Origin: Hyperoplus lanceolatus
Lineage: Eukaryota; Chordata; Actinopteri; Uranoscopiformes; Ammodytidae
Direction of reading: 5' to 3'
Assembly (NCBI GenBank): GCA_026929865.2
Contig: CM049396.1
Location: 38,032,501 to 38,096,500 of the forward strand
Length of the DNA: 64,000 nucleotides
The notes under the pieces: generated by a model
Told to the model about the DNA's origin: nothing
Databases searched by the model: none
What the model saw: the letters and a program-made list of their open reading frames with translations, nothing else
Translations under genes and position numbers: made by a program
Shown here: positions 43,851 to 53,321 of the stretch, one piece after another
How the letters are laid out: the number at the start of each line of letters is the position of its first letter
Position numbering within the stretch: the first letter of the stretch is position 1

Positions 43851-44577
43851 ATTGCTGAAGGGCTTGAAGGGGTGGGGGGTCAACCTGTCAGTGCTCAGAC
43901 CATACGCCACACACTGCATCATACTGGTCTGCATGGTTGTTGTCCCAGAAGAAAGCCTATTCTAAAGATGATGCACAAGAAATCCCACAAAAAGTTTAAG
44001 ACTACGGACATGGATTACTGCAACCATGTCCTGTGGTCTGATGAGACCAAGATACATGTATTTGGTTCAGATGGTGTTAAGAGTGTGGGGCGGCAACCAG
44101 GTGAGGAGTACAAAGACAAGTGTGTCTTGCCTATAGTCAAGCATGGTGGTTGGAGTGTCATGGTCTGGGGCTGCATGAGTGCTGCCAGCACTGGGGATCT
44201 ACAGTTCATTGAATTCTAACATGTACTGTGACATACTGAAGCAGAGCATGATCCCCTCCCTTCATAAACTGGGCCGCAGGGCAGTACTGCAACATGATAA
44301 CGACCCCAAACACACCTCTGAACGACCACTGACTTGCTAAAGAAGCTGAGGGTAGAGGTTATGGACTGGCCAAACATGTCTCCAGACCTAAACCCTATTG
44401 AGCATCTTTGGGACATCCTCAAACGGAAGGTGGAGTAGCGCAAGGACTCTAATATCCACCAGCTCCTTGATGTCGTCATGAATGGGTGGAAGAGGATTCC
44501 AGTGGCAACCTGTGAAGCTCTGGTGAACTCCATGCCCAAGAGGGTTAAGGCAGTGCTGGAAAATAATGATGGCTAAA
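43840..44577 (+). pseudogene. Tc1 transposase, middle and C-terminal part
   Basis: It encodes GQPVSAQTIRHTLHHTGLHG, HVLWSDETKIHVF (first catalytic Asp) and HGGWSVMVWGCMSAAS. A stop follows at QFIEF*, then further frames with RRAVLQHDNDPKHTS and [11 protein letters not shown]. The N-terminal DNA-binding region is missing. Inactive. Confidence 0.85.
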
Positions 44578-44613
44578 CAAAATATTGACACTTTGGGCCC
44601 AATTTGGACATTT

Positions 44614-45106
44614 GGTAACACTTTATAATAACTATCCGTTGTAACTCGTTAATAGATCATTGGTAAACTCTTAATTAATGATTATTAATGATTTGTTAAG
44701 TGTTTGTTAGCAGTTTGTTAAGGATTTATAACAATGGTAGATAGTTAATAGCTTAATAATTGAATCAGTTCATCTGGGAGGTAATCCGAGATTAACTGAT
44801 CACGTCACGTTCAAGTCCATGGCATGCACAGTGTGTATTGAGTTTATTTAAAAATATTTTAAAATGGGGCTGCCCTCAGTTGCCCATGCACTGTGTATAG
44901 TCTATAGCCTATTTCAGCCTCGTCGGTATCTCGGATTACCTCCCAGATGAACTGATTCAATTATTAAGCTATTAACTATCTACCATTGTTATAAATCCTT
45001 AACAAACTGCTAACAAACACTTAACAAATCAATAATAATCATTCATTAAGAGTTTACTAATGATCTATTAACGAGTTACAACGGATAGTTATTATAAAGT
45101 GTTACC
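44614..45106. mobile_element. palindromic hAT-type MITE in the Tc1 right arm
   Basis: A perfect 8-bp duplication GGACATTT (44606-44613 and 45107-45114) flanks an element starting GGTAACACTTTATAATAAC. Its two arms are inverted copies for roughly 180-190 bases (for example AACTATCCGTTGTAACTCG against its complement). The centre of about 100 bases is unpaired. Removing one copy of GGACATTT and the element restores the Tc1 terminal sequence. Confidence 0.88.
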
Positions 45107-45340
45107 GGACATTTTCACTTAGGGATGTGCTCACTTTTGTTGCCAGCAGTTTAGACATTAATGGCTGTGTCGAGTTATTTTGAAGGGACAGTAAATTTAC
45201 ACTGTTATACAAGCTGTACACTGACTACTTAACATTGTATCAAAGTGTCATTTATTCAGTGTTGTCCCATGGAAAGATATAATGAAATATTTGAAGAAAT
45301 GTGAGGGGTATACTCTCATATATACTTTTGTGAGATACTG

Positions 45341-45629
45341 TATGTCTCTCATAGGGAATGTTCTTCTGAGGTGTGAAGTATGCATTTAATTTGTTTACCG
45401 CTCCGTCGTAGTCAGCATCATTTCCAGTGCCCTCCAACGTGAAGAATATATCCTGAACGTCGGGTCCTGCTAAATGTAACAGTAAAGCCCTTTTCCGTGT
45501 GGCTTCGCAGATTCCTGATGCAGCTAAATAGAGTTTAAAAGTATTTATCCACTTCTCCCAGCGAACACCGACGTTAGCCGACTCACTCAACACATCAAAG
45601 GTACCGACCACCGGTAAACCTAGCGCCAT
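45341..45629 (-). pseudogene. Gypsy gag, 5' part
   Basis: It starts MALGLPVVGTFDV at 45629, about 105 bases inside the 5' LTR. It continues WINTFKLYLAASGI, LLLHLAGPDVQDIFFTL and LNAYFTPQKN, typical of Gypsy capsids. It then reaches PYERH at the Tc1 insertion. The start choice fits the distance from the primer-binding site. Confidence 0.85.
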
Positions 45630-45735
45630 GCTTGCTTCGTTATCCTCTTTTTTCTTCCCTCCGACAGTTCAAACTTCATGCAGAATCATCGTTCGTGCAC
45701 TTTACAGCGTTCGTTTTTAAATCCTTGTCGCCATT

Positions 45736-45881
45736 TGTAGTGTTTTACCTCGTATTATCACTAAAGACATCACAACGCCGGGACCGTTTAACATGCTGCT
45801 TTATTCACATACCTCCGGTAATACACAACACACGCAAGACCTGACGTCATCACGTATTATCGTGGGATGCCATACACTACA
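45736..45881 (-). repeat. 5' LTR of the Gypsy element
   Basis: It is 146 bp and aligns without gaps to 36768-36913. The likely primer-binding site TGGCGACAAGG is at about 45723-45733 on the minus strand. Confidence 0.88.
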
Positions 45882-46500
45882 CCATCACTTGGACTTGAAC
45901 ACAAAATGTGTGAGAATGAACGTGTGTGTAGGTGTGGGCTTATAAAAGAGAGAGAGATATAAAAAGGCGAGAGCAGCATAAAGCAAAGCAAAAAGGTGTT
46001 CTTGACCGCTGTGCTTACTCTCTTTCGTCATCAGTTTTTCCCTACAATTTATATGAGACTGTCCACACTCGCGCAACATAGCCTACTTTTTTTTATTACT
46101 GAAAGATTCTCTTTGGTCTGATGTGGAAGTGTAATGTATGCTGCAAGTTTGGCCGGATGAAAATATTCAAAAACAATCGTAGTCTAAAGCCTTTTTTTTT
46201 CATAACTCCAAAAACACAGGAGAAGTGTTTTGACCTTAGAAATGCTTTTTTTTGTCATATCAGATATCAGATATCTGTAAAACTAAATGTTCTTTTTTAC
46301 TTTTATTTTGGTCTTCATGGTCCCATGACTATTTTGACATTCAACTGACATCACTGCAGCATTTATATTCTAATAGCCCAGGTTGTTCGGAAAAAAAAGA
46401 TGTTCATAGTAGCTTGTGCATCTCAGGTTCCATGCTTTATAAGGTTTATTAGATAATCTATCCAGACGGACCAGAAATGGCTGCAGGCACGAGAGGGATT
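45882..46500. mobile_element. right flank of the Gypsy insertion, hAT-derived
   Basis: 'CCATCACTTGGACTTGAACACAAAAT' and 'AAAAAGGCGAGAGCAGCATAAAGCAAAGC' closely match 47647-47760 in the hAT relic downstream. This is the continuation of the hAT copy that received the Gypsy element. Confidence 0.6.
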
Positions 46501-46705
46501 TATGCTTCATAGGCTTAAACTAAGCATTAATTAACTGTTAATACATGCTTAGTAAATGTTTAATAAGCATTATTTAATTAAGCATAGTTGATGGTTAACC
46601 AAGCATTAACTAACCGTAAATAAACAAGCATAAACTACACATTTCCCACCGTTAAAAGCATTAACAAAGCATTTAAACACAGTAGTTAATTAATGTACCC
46701 TCACG
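46500..46705. mobile_element. fragment of the 8211-9353 MITE family
   Basis: 'AAGCATTAATTAACTGTTAATACATGCTTAG' words and the end 'TTAATTAATGTACCCT' match the inner repeats and right end of 8211-9353. The terminal 'TATTGTAAAGTGTTAC' is missing. Confidence 0.6.
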
Positions 46706-47296
46706 CATCTAAAGGCCAGGACACACCGGCCCGATAATCGCTGTCGGAGAGTCTGGAGAGGGAGGGGACACGAATCTGTTTGGTGTGTGCCGTGATGTCG
46801 GTCGTCGTAAATGTCGTCGGGCTTCTTATGCGGCGGGCAGTCTTTCAGTTGGAGCAATTTGATTGGTGGAGGGCTAGCGAATCTGTGAAGCCCGGAAGTG
46901 AGGCGGGTAGCACAAACAGCTAACAACAGCTAGCCATTGTTTTAATGTGTTTGTTTGTTTCGTTCAGCGAGTACTCACATGCATCAACCCTTGTTAGTCA
47001 ACAAGCTCGACACCATGCTCGACACTCTCTGCTAAAAATGGTGCTCTTTATGGTCCATAAATATAAATACGTAGTTCTATAGATGTTTATGCTCTAGAGA
47101 GCTGTCCCATCATTTCCGGCTTCCGTATTTTTTTGGGCCACAATACAGATTAGCGCCGCCTGCTGTTATGGAGACATTACGTCCCGCACAAGCGCAGAAC
47201 GTACGGAAAGTCAGCAGTCGGCTCGGTGTGTTCTTGGCACTTTTTTGGCCGCGACGGGAAGACTGGAGCTGCCTGAAACGGCAGACTCCATTTTCG

Positions 47297-48858
47297 GTAG
47301 GGATGGGAATCGAGAACTGGTTGTTGTTCAGAACCGGTGCCGAGTCAACCAATTCCTTGGAATCGTTAACATGCCTGCTTAACGATGCCGCTTATCGGTT
47401 CCGCTCGTTGCAAATGCGTCATGACTTCAGACACGTGCTGCTTTGTTTTGGTTCAGAACGCAGCAAACATGACGTCGAGGCAGAAGCACTCTAAAGTGTG
47501 GTTGTATTTCACGCGAAAAGGCGACAATACGGCCACTTGCAACAATTGTAAAGTTTCCATTTCATCAAACACGCAAGCGCGCAGACTGCGATCCTGACGG
47601 TTAAACGTTTAAACGTCCGCTGCCTTACTAGTCGGCACCAGAATTGCCCATCACTTGGATTTGAACATAAAATTTATGAATTAACGTGTGTAGGCCTAGG
47701 TGTGGGCAAGTGAAAGGGGGAGATACATAAAAAGGCGAGAGCAGCATAAAGCAAAGCAAAAAGGATGTCTTTACCGCTGCCAAAGGCCCGCTGTTTACTC
47801 TCGTTCATCAGCTGTTAAAATGCTGCCTTTACGCACGGCGGTGGAGACAGACCCAAAACAACACACAGCGGGACTCAGCGGTCCGGTGGTAAGAAAACGT
47901 TTAACAAGACACTTTATAAAGACAGTAAGACACACTTAAAATAACGCTCTCTGCCCATACAAAAAGCTCTGCCTTGGATTACTACTTGATGCAGCGATCA
48001 ATGTATAAACCCATCCGCTACGTGTGTCTGATGACGGGCCATTATATTAATAATAAACAGCGTGCTGCACATAAGAACAGCGTACATTGTAAAGCTGAGA
48101 TGGAGCGGTGACTCCTCGTTGCTGGCGTGGTGAAGAATAAGCAAAGTGGTACATTCTCTTTTAGCCTTTCTGGCGAATTTATTCTCTTCTTGAATAGCCT
48201 ACATGACTGACTGCTGTGTAGTCAGTTCAACAACAACGTACAACGTGACAGTTTGACCTGAGGCGTTCCTTTCACGGACATATAAGGAAAGGGTTCCTTC
48301 ACGTGAACGTAGTGACATCATCACGTTGCCCTTTCAGAGTAAGGGCGCAATCATCATATAATAATAACACTGAGCATAAATTAAATATCTCGTATCCTTC
48401 CTGAGAGAGCAAACATGATGATTTTTCGGCATAAAAATTGTTAATTTGCCAAAATTTCAAAAGACTTGTTTATATTTATTATGTCAGTTGAATTTGGTTT
48501 CGAGTGCAAATGAGCACTTTTAATATTCCAAAAGGCACAAGCTCTTCCTTGACTGTTTTCAGTCTGTGTTTTTAGTTTTTAGGGATGTGCCCATGGCATG
48601 TGGGCTTAAAAGCCAACGTTGATTTTTTTTATTTGGACCAATTAATGTGAAAATTGACAATTTCCTAATCCTCAAGTAGCCTACTCTTGATAATCTTTCA
48701 AGGCACAGACTAAACACACCTCTGATCAGATATTAAAGAGAGATAATAAAAACAAACTAATTTGTACTTATTCTCTCACCCAATGAGAATCGATAAGAGA
48801 ATCGATAAGGAATCGGATCGATAAGCAGAATCGGAATCGTTAAATTCTTAACAATTCT
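47297..48858 (+). mobile_element. ZBED-type hAT transposon relic
   Basis: It starts near TAGGGATGGGAATCGAGAAC, the usual hAT end word, and finishes with 'GAATCGATAAGAGAATCGATAAGG' runs around 48786-48850. It has a BED zinc-finger remnant at 47469-47597 but no catalytic domain that I can see. A second copy of this element is the target of the Gypsy insertion. Confidence 0.6.
47469..47597 (+). pseudogene. BED zinc-finger remnant of a hAT transposase
   Basis: From ATG at 47469 it reads KVWLYFTRKGDNTATCNNC and ends at a stop after QARRLRS. The W-F...C-x2-C layout is that of a BED finger, but the His pair is lost and the frame ends early. Dead. Confidence 0.6.
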
Positions 48859-48995
48859 ACTAATTTTCGGGTAGTCGGACCGGTGTGTCCTGGCTTTTAA
48901 GTGTTAGCGTAAAGAAGAAGCGCAGAGACGGGCCTGTCTAGTGTCTTTGTCTGTATGCATTTTAATATCACTATAGTTTTGTGTTTTGCTCCCAG

Positions 48996-49233
48996 CCGGT
49001 TCCAGAGGAGCTGCAGAATGGCGAGGGCTTCGGGTACATCATCGCCTTCAGGCCGGTCGGCATGGTGACGTGGACGCGAGCGGTCATCTCCACGCCCGGA
49101 GTGGCGGCGCGCTACGTCTTCCGCAACGACACCATCCCGCCCTTCTCCCCGTTTGACGTGAAGGTGGGAGCCTTCAACAACCGAGGAGAGGGGCCCTTCA
49201 GCTCCATCGGCACTGTGTTCTCTGCAGAGGAAG
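48996..49233 (+). CDS. cntn5: contactin exon, main part of FN3 domain 2
   Basis: It encodes [18 protein letters not shown], then [18 protein letters not shown] and [18 protein letters not shown], ending at [15 protein letters not shown] and the VGxxNNxGxGPFS ending follow contactin-5 as I recall it. It enters in phase 0 and leaves in phase 1 at GTAAGG. NDT is a possible N-glycosylation site. The exon is clearly more GC-rich than the transposon-filled intron before it. Confidence 0.94.
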
Positions 49234-49364
49234 GTAAGGTTTAACAGGCTGGACAGCGATGCTTTAGGCCTCATTCTCTTTGGTATTACAATGTCTTCAA
49301 ACATGTTTGAATAAATATTAACGGTGTCAAGATTCTCCAAATCCTCGATTCGATTTGATTTTCT

Positions 49365-49609
49365 GGTAACACTTTACAATAAGGTTCACAGGATTATAGG
49401 TTGTACTGAGTAACAAATAAAAAATTAATGAGTAACTTCTATATATATATATAGTGATTACTATATAACTACTATATAGTTATTCAGGAACTGCTATCAA
49501 CAGTAGTATATAGTAGTTACACAATATCTATGTAGTAGTGACTCATTATTTTTCATTGGTTACTCAGTAAATACCTACAATTTTGTGTAACTTATTTTTA
49601 AGTGTTACT
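49365..49609. mobile_element. short hAT-type MITE ('GGTAACACTTTACAATAA' end)
   Basis: GGTAACACTTTACAATAA at the left and AAGTGTTACT at the right, with GATTTT on both outer sides. The arms pair over much of their length ('GTACTGAGTAACAAATAAAAAAT' with 'ATTTTTCATTGGTTACTCAGTA'). Same superfamily as 8211-9353. Confidence 0.65.
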
Positions 49610-49611
49610 GA

Positions 49612-49905
49612 TTTTAAATGGTAAATGGACTTCACTTATTTAGTGCTTTTCCCTGTTTTTTCACAGACCCAAAGCGCTTTACATTGTTTTGTACACATTT
49701 ACCAAATCACACACACATGCACCGATATCAGCAGCTAGCATGCACTGTGCAAGCCATCTATCGGGAGCAGTTTGGGGTTCAGTGTCTTGCCCACACACAA
49801 ACACACACAGAAATTCTTGGACATGTGGCGGGGGAGCCAGGGGATCTAACCACCGACCCTGCAACCAGTGGACGACTGCCCTACCCGCTTTGCCACAATC
49901 ATGAT
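49612..49905 (-). mobile_element. tRNA-derived SINE, antisense
   Basis: On the minus strand: GTGGCAAAGCGGGTAGGGC head, GGTGGTTAGATCCCC (B box, one change), 'GGGCAAGACACTGAACCCC', and a tail with 'AAAGCGCTTTGGG...CCATTTA'. Same family as 39002-39312. It directly abuts the MITE at 49365-49609. Confidence 0.75.
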
Positions 49906-50623
49906 TCGTTTTTATCGATTTTTTTTTGAATGGATGGCTGTGACATTCTATCTACGGATTTTTTTATTTGCAATGTTCCACACAAAGGCCATATTGTCAA
50001 ATTTAAATAATACGTTTTAATATAAATGTAACAATAACCAGTCAATTGGAAACAAAATAAGATACATCATTAAAACCCTGCCATCCTGCTACATCACAGA
50101 TTCAAATCATCAGCTTGTAATAAACTTCTTGATAACAGTAGCAGCAGTGAGCGGTATATAATGTACAGGACAAGTGGCCAGAGGGGATCTTCAAGTCATT
50201 TTGATCAATTTCCGACTTACAATCAATCCTTTCTAAAGGGAGGCATGACAACATCCGTCTGATCCATTGAGTTGTGTTTGGTTTATTAAACTTTTTCCAT
50301 AACATTGCAGTACATGTTTTGGCATACAGCAAGCCGAGGTCTATGAATGCTCTTTCACTTTTACTATAGTTGTGTTTTTCTGGGAATAAACCTAACAGAA
50401 AAAGCTTAGGGTCAAGTAAAATTAGTTTTGAAATGATCTTCTTAAGTATTTCTCGTACCTCTTCCCAGAACATTTTGATTTTTCTGCATTGCCATATACA
50501 ATGATGCCTACATTTCTACAACATTTAAGTGTCCAAAGTTGTTACAAAACTAATTTTGGATACAGCCTTTTATTCATTTTATGAACAAAGAAATACTGTG
50601 TACATACTGTGTACAGGTCTTAA
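49906..50623. other. intron, nothing firmly recognised
   Basis: AT-rich. 'GTTTTTATCGATTTTTTTTTGAATGG' near 49910 may be the end of a degraded hAT interrupted by the SINE. No gene was seen. Confidence 0.4.
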
Positions 50624-51511
50624 AGTGGCTACGAGTAACTTTGTCGGTTGGCGGCCCCTTTGGACAAAAGCGGTAGTATTTTTACGACGCCAGCTGTCGT
50701 AAAGCTGTTTACTAGCACGTGCCGGCCGTGCGAGTGTCAAATGATTAGGACGCAATATAGTGCATGTCCGTGTGTTAAAAGTGTGAGGGCACGGACTCTT
50801 TTCGGCTCAGTGAGAGTGGCCAGTGACACCGCATCAACTAATGCCAGTCAGTGCCACACACACCTGATTACAATGAGTTGATGCAGGTTCACTAACCACT
50901 CGCACAGAGCTGAAAGATTCTGTGTCCTCACAGAAAGCGAATGGACGAGAGACGGCAGTTAGTATGGATCACGATGAGGTAATGTGTTTATGTTGTTGTA
51001 AATAATGACTATTTCAGATGAATAATGGTCATCTGATGATGGTGAAGCAAAGCAAACTTTGTTTTAGTACCGCTCATTCATTTAGGAGTAAACACTGCAG
51101 TCTAGTTCACTCCCATGAAATTGTGTACACGTTGCTTGGCAACGCCCTCCTCCCGCCCGTCCATCACTCTCCCTTTTAGCTTTTCTTCATTGCATTTTCT
51201 TTTTTTCTTTGATGGTTCAGCCCTGTTATTAGTCATTATGACGACAAATAACTGTCTCAAACAAGGCTCCCACTCCCCTTCCCTCACCTGGAGGGATAGG
51301 CTTCTCAAATCGCATTGCTGCGCTACACTGAAATCTGCAACCAAACCGAACATCGGACTGGGTTTGCGACCAGACCAAATGCAGTAATAAAAACGATATA
51401 TAAAAACGTCTTTCTTTGCACTGATGGTCTCGTTTGCTGTTAAAGGTAATTTATGATTATCAGAGGAACTGAGGCTGTTTTAAAGATATTTAAAAGTTAC
51501 TCGTAGTGGCT
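50624..51511. mobile_element. TTAA-flanked MITE ('AGTGGCTACGAGTAACTT' ends)
   Basis: AGTGGCTACGAGTAACTTT (left) and the complement of AGCCACTACGAGTAACTTT (right) are flanked by TTAA (50620-50623 and 51512-51515). It is 888 bp with no transposase remnant. Confidence 0.7.
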
Positions 51512-51639
51512 TTAAAATAGTTTTTCTGCATGCTTGTAGGAAGAAAATTTATCATAAATCAGACACTTGACAGCATATGAAAAAATTCTTCTGTGATAAC
51601 CTTCAGAATAGTGCTAAGAATGATCATGGAAAGTGTAGT

Positions 51640-52165
51640 TGATGTAAGTGGGGTGGCAGTGCCAAGTGGGTAGTCGTCCACTGGATTGCAGGGTCGGCGG
51701 TTCGATCCCCCGCCTACCCGCCACATGTCAAAGTGTCCCTGGGAAGGGCACTGAACCCCACATCGCTCCGATGGTTCAGATAGCACCTTGCACAGCAGTT
51801 ACTGCCATCGGTGTACGAGTGTGTGTGTGAATGGATGAATGTGGTAAGAAATGTAAAGTGCTTTGGGGCTGAGAAAATTGGCTAAAAAGCGATATACAGT
51901 TCCGGAAAAAATGTAGAGACCACTCCGAATGTTCAGTGTCTCTTGTTTTACTATTTATATGCATATGTTTGAGTAGAATGAAATGTTGGTTTTATACTAT
52001 AAACTACTGGCAACATTTATACCAAATTCCACCCACAAATATTGTCATTAAGGGCATTTCTATTAAGTAATGTAAAGATAAAGATTGAAGAAGAATCCAG
52101 GTCCACTGGTCTCTTAATTTTTTCCGGGGCTGTATAAGTCAATTACATTTACCATTTAAGTGCTT
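51640..52165 (+). mobile_element. tRNA-derived SINE, split by a MITE
   Basis: GGGGTGGCAGTGCCAAGTGG head, B box GGTTCGATCCCC, 'AAAGTGTCCCTGGGAAGGGCACTGAACCCC', then the tail 'GTAAAGTGCTTTGGGG...AAAAAGCGATA'. The tail resumes after the MITE as 'TAAGTCAATTACATTTACCATTT'. Same family as 39002-39312. Confidence 0.8.
51897..52132. mobile_element. TA-flanked mariner-type MITE in the SINE tail
   Basis: CAGTTCCGGAAAAAATGTAGAGACCACT and the complement of CAGCCCCGGAAAAAATTAAGAGACCAGT are inverted ends flanked by TA (51895-51896 and 52133-52134). At 236 bp it is too short to code. The SINE tail reads through when the element and one TA are removed. Confidence 0.85.
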
Positions 52166-52425
52166 TAGAAGTGGAGATTGAAAAAATCAAACAAATGTTG
52201 AGATAATGGCTGATATAGAAAGTTGTATGGGAGAAATATACTGACACAAGGTTTAGTCAAATGAACAACTAAATATATGAAAGAAAACATGTTATGAAAG
52301 CAAAATAAATACAAATCTCTAAATTGACCAGTGCTTGACAAAACAATGCTTTTCCTGCAGTGCCTCTCCTTAAATACGCATCAATCTCTCCTTACAACTA
52401 TGACCTTGAATAGTAATGAAAAAAG

Positions 52426-52833
52426 GGTTGCGTTCCGAATCGCATACTTTCTACTATATAGTATGTAGAAAGAAGATTTAGGATGTCCCGATTCTTGTGG
52501 CCAGATTTAGGATGGTTAGAAGTACCCGGATGTCCTACTTCATGCGGCCAAGATTGTTAGTGTTGAAAAGTGCATCCTATTTGGGCAATTCTGACCCACA
52601 ATCCAGTGCGCACGTGAAGTGACGTCACATCAACGAAGCCTCCATATGAAAACAAACCGGGATGCGACGGATATAAAAGCAAGAGGCAAGATCAAGGCGC
52701 AATGTTATGATGAAATAAGAGAGTAAAGTATGTCCCAATAGTATGCCTACTGCATCCTAACTAGATTCTTTTTATCATCGGATGTAGTATGTAGAATAGA
52801 AAAAAGAAAGAGTATGCGATTCGGAACGCAACC
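52426..52833. mobile_element. MITE with 'GGTTGCGTTCCGAATCGCATAC' ends
   Basis: GGTTGCGTTCCGAATCGCATAC and its exact complement GTATGCGATTCGGAACGCAACC are the ends of a 408-bp element. 'TACTATATAGTATGTAGA' words lie near the left end and 'GATGTAGTATGTAGAATAG' near the right. No clear duplication; class unknown. Confidence 0.7.
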
Positions 52834-53100
52834 AATGAGTGTTTTTTTCTCCCTCCGTTGCTGTTACTTCCCTCCCCTCAAGATGGGATTTCCATCTTGA
52901 TATTACTTATTGTCCTGGTATGTTACAGGAAATCCTATAGCAGACACACTGTCAGCGAGGTATTCTGTTAATTGAATTTGCCGGGCAGATAGTCTTCCCT
53001 TATGTCAGTCACAGATCCCATTAAAAGAGAGCAGTGGAAGTAGCTTTTGTCTTTTTCAGTGAAAATACAGTTCTAATCCGTGGCCATCCTCTTATTGCTA

Positions 53101-53102
<2 letters not shown>

Positions 53103-53168
<66 letters not shown>
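53103..53168 (+). repeat. (TG)33 microsatellite just before an exon
   Basis: Thirty-three TG units, followed by CGCATG and GCGTGCG-type repeats, end 43 bases before the FN3-3 exon. Only CTCTATTTTCTGCAG remains as a short pyrimidine tract. UG repeats in pre-mRNA are known binding sites for TDP-43 and CELF proteins, so a splicing effect is possible. Confidence 0.95.
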
Positions 53169-53171
<3 letters not shown>

Positions 53172-53211
53172 ATGCGTGCGTGCGTGCGTGCGTGCGCTCT
53201 ATTTTCTGCAG

Positions 53212-53321
53212 TCCCCAGTGTGTCTCCAAAGAGGGTTTGGAGTAGAAGTGTGTCTGCAGTGCAAATTGAAGTGATGTGGGAAGCTCTCCCTGCCCTCCCT
53301 GAAAGAGTGCTTGGATACGAG
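53212..53321 (+). CDS. cntn5: contactin exon, first half of FN3 domain 3
   Basis: It encodes VPSVSPKRVWSRSVSAVQ, then IEVMWEALPALPERVLGYE, the A-C strands of FN3-3 with the conserved W. It enters in phase 1 and leaves in phase 0 at GAG/GTATGT. The acceptor has a short pyrimidine stretch and sits next to a long TG repeat. This domain start is less conserved than its neighbours, as in other contactins. Confidence 0.9.

Larger units (their letters stand above)
43303..45340. mobile_element. rearranged fold-back Tc1 transposon in the Gypsy gag
   Basis: It is flanked by TA (43301-43302 and 45341-45342), with classic Tc1 ends CAGTATCTCACAA and TGAGATACTG. The left arm (to about 43850) encodes the transposase C-terminus on the minus strand. 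From about 43830 the + strand encodes the middle of a transposase and again its C-terminus to about 44577. So the N-terminal half has been replaced by an inverted copy of the C-terminal half. The right arm carries another insertion (44614-45106). Confidence 0.85.
36768..45881 (-). mobile_element. Ty3/Gypsy-type LTR retrotransposon, antisense, broken by nested insertions
   Basis: Two 146-bp LTRs (36768-36913 and 45736-45881; seven differences by my count) run TGTAGTG to CACTACA. The flanks CTATC and CCATC are a 5-bp duplication with one change. On the minus strand TGGCGACAAGG lies two bases inside the 5' LTR as primer-binding site, and AAGAAGGGGAGGGA sits before the 3' LTR. Gag, zinc knuckles, protease, RT, RNase H and integrase follow in Gypsy order. 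It is interrupted at 39002-39312, 39797-42022 and 43303-45340. Without these it would be about 4.5 kb. Stops and frameshifts make it inactive. Confidence 0.92.
46711..48899. mobile_element. DNA transposon with 'AAAGGCCAGGACACACCGG' ends, holding a hAT
   Basis: AAAGGCCAGGACACACCGG (46711) and the complement of AAAAGCCAGGACACACCGG (ending 48899) are inverted ends. Flanking TAA/TTAA bases would suit a 3-bp Harbinger duplication, but this is not certain. A ZBED-type hAT relic starts inside at about 47297. Confidence 0.55.
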
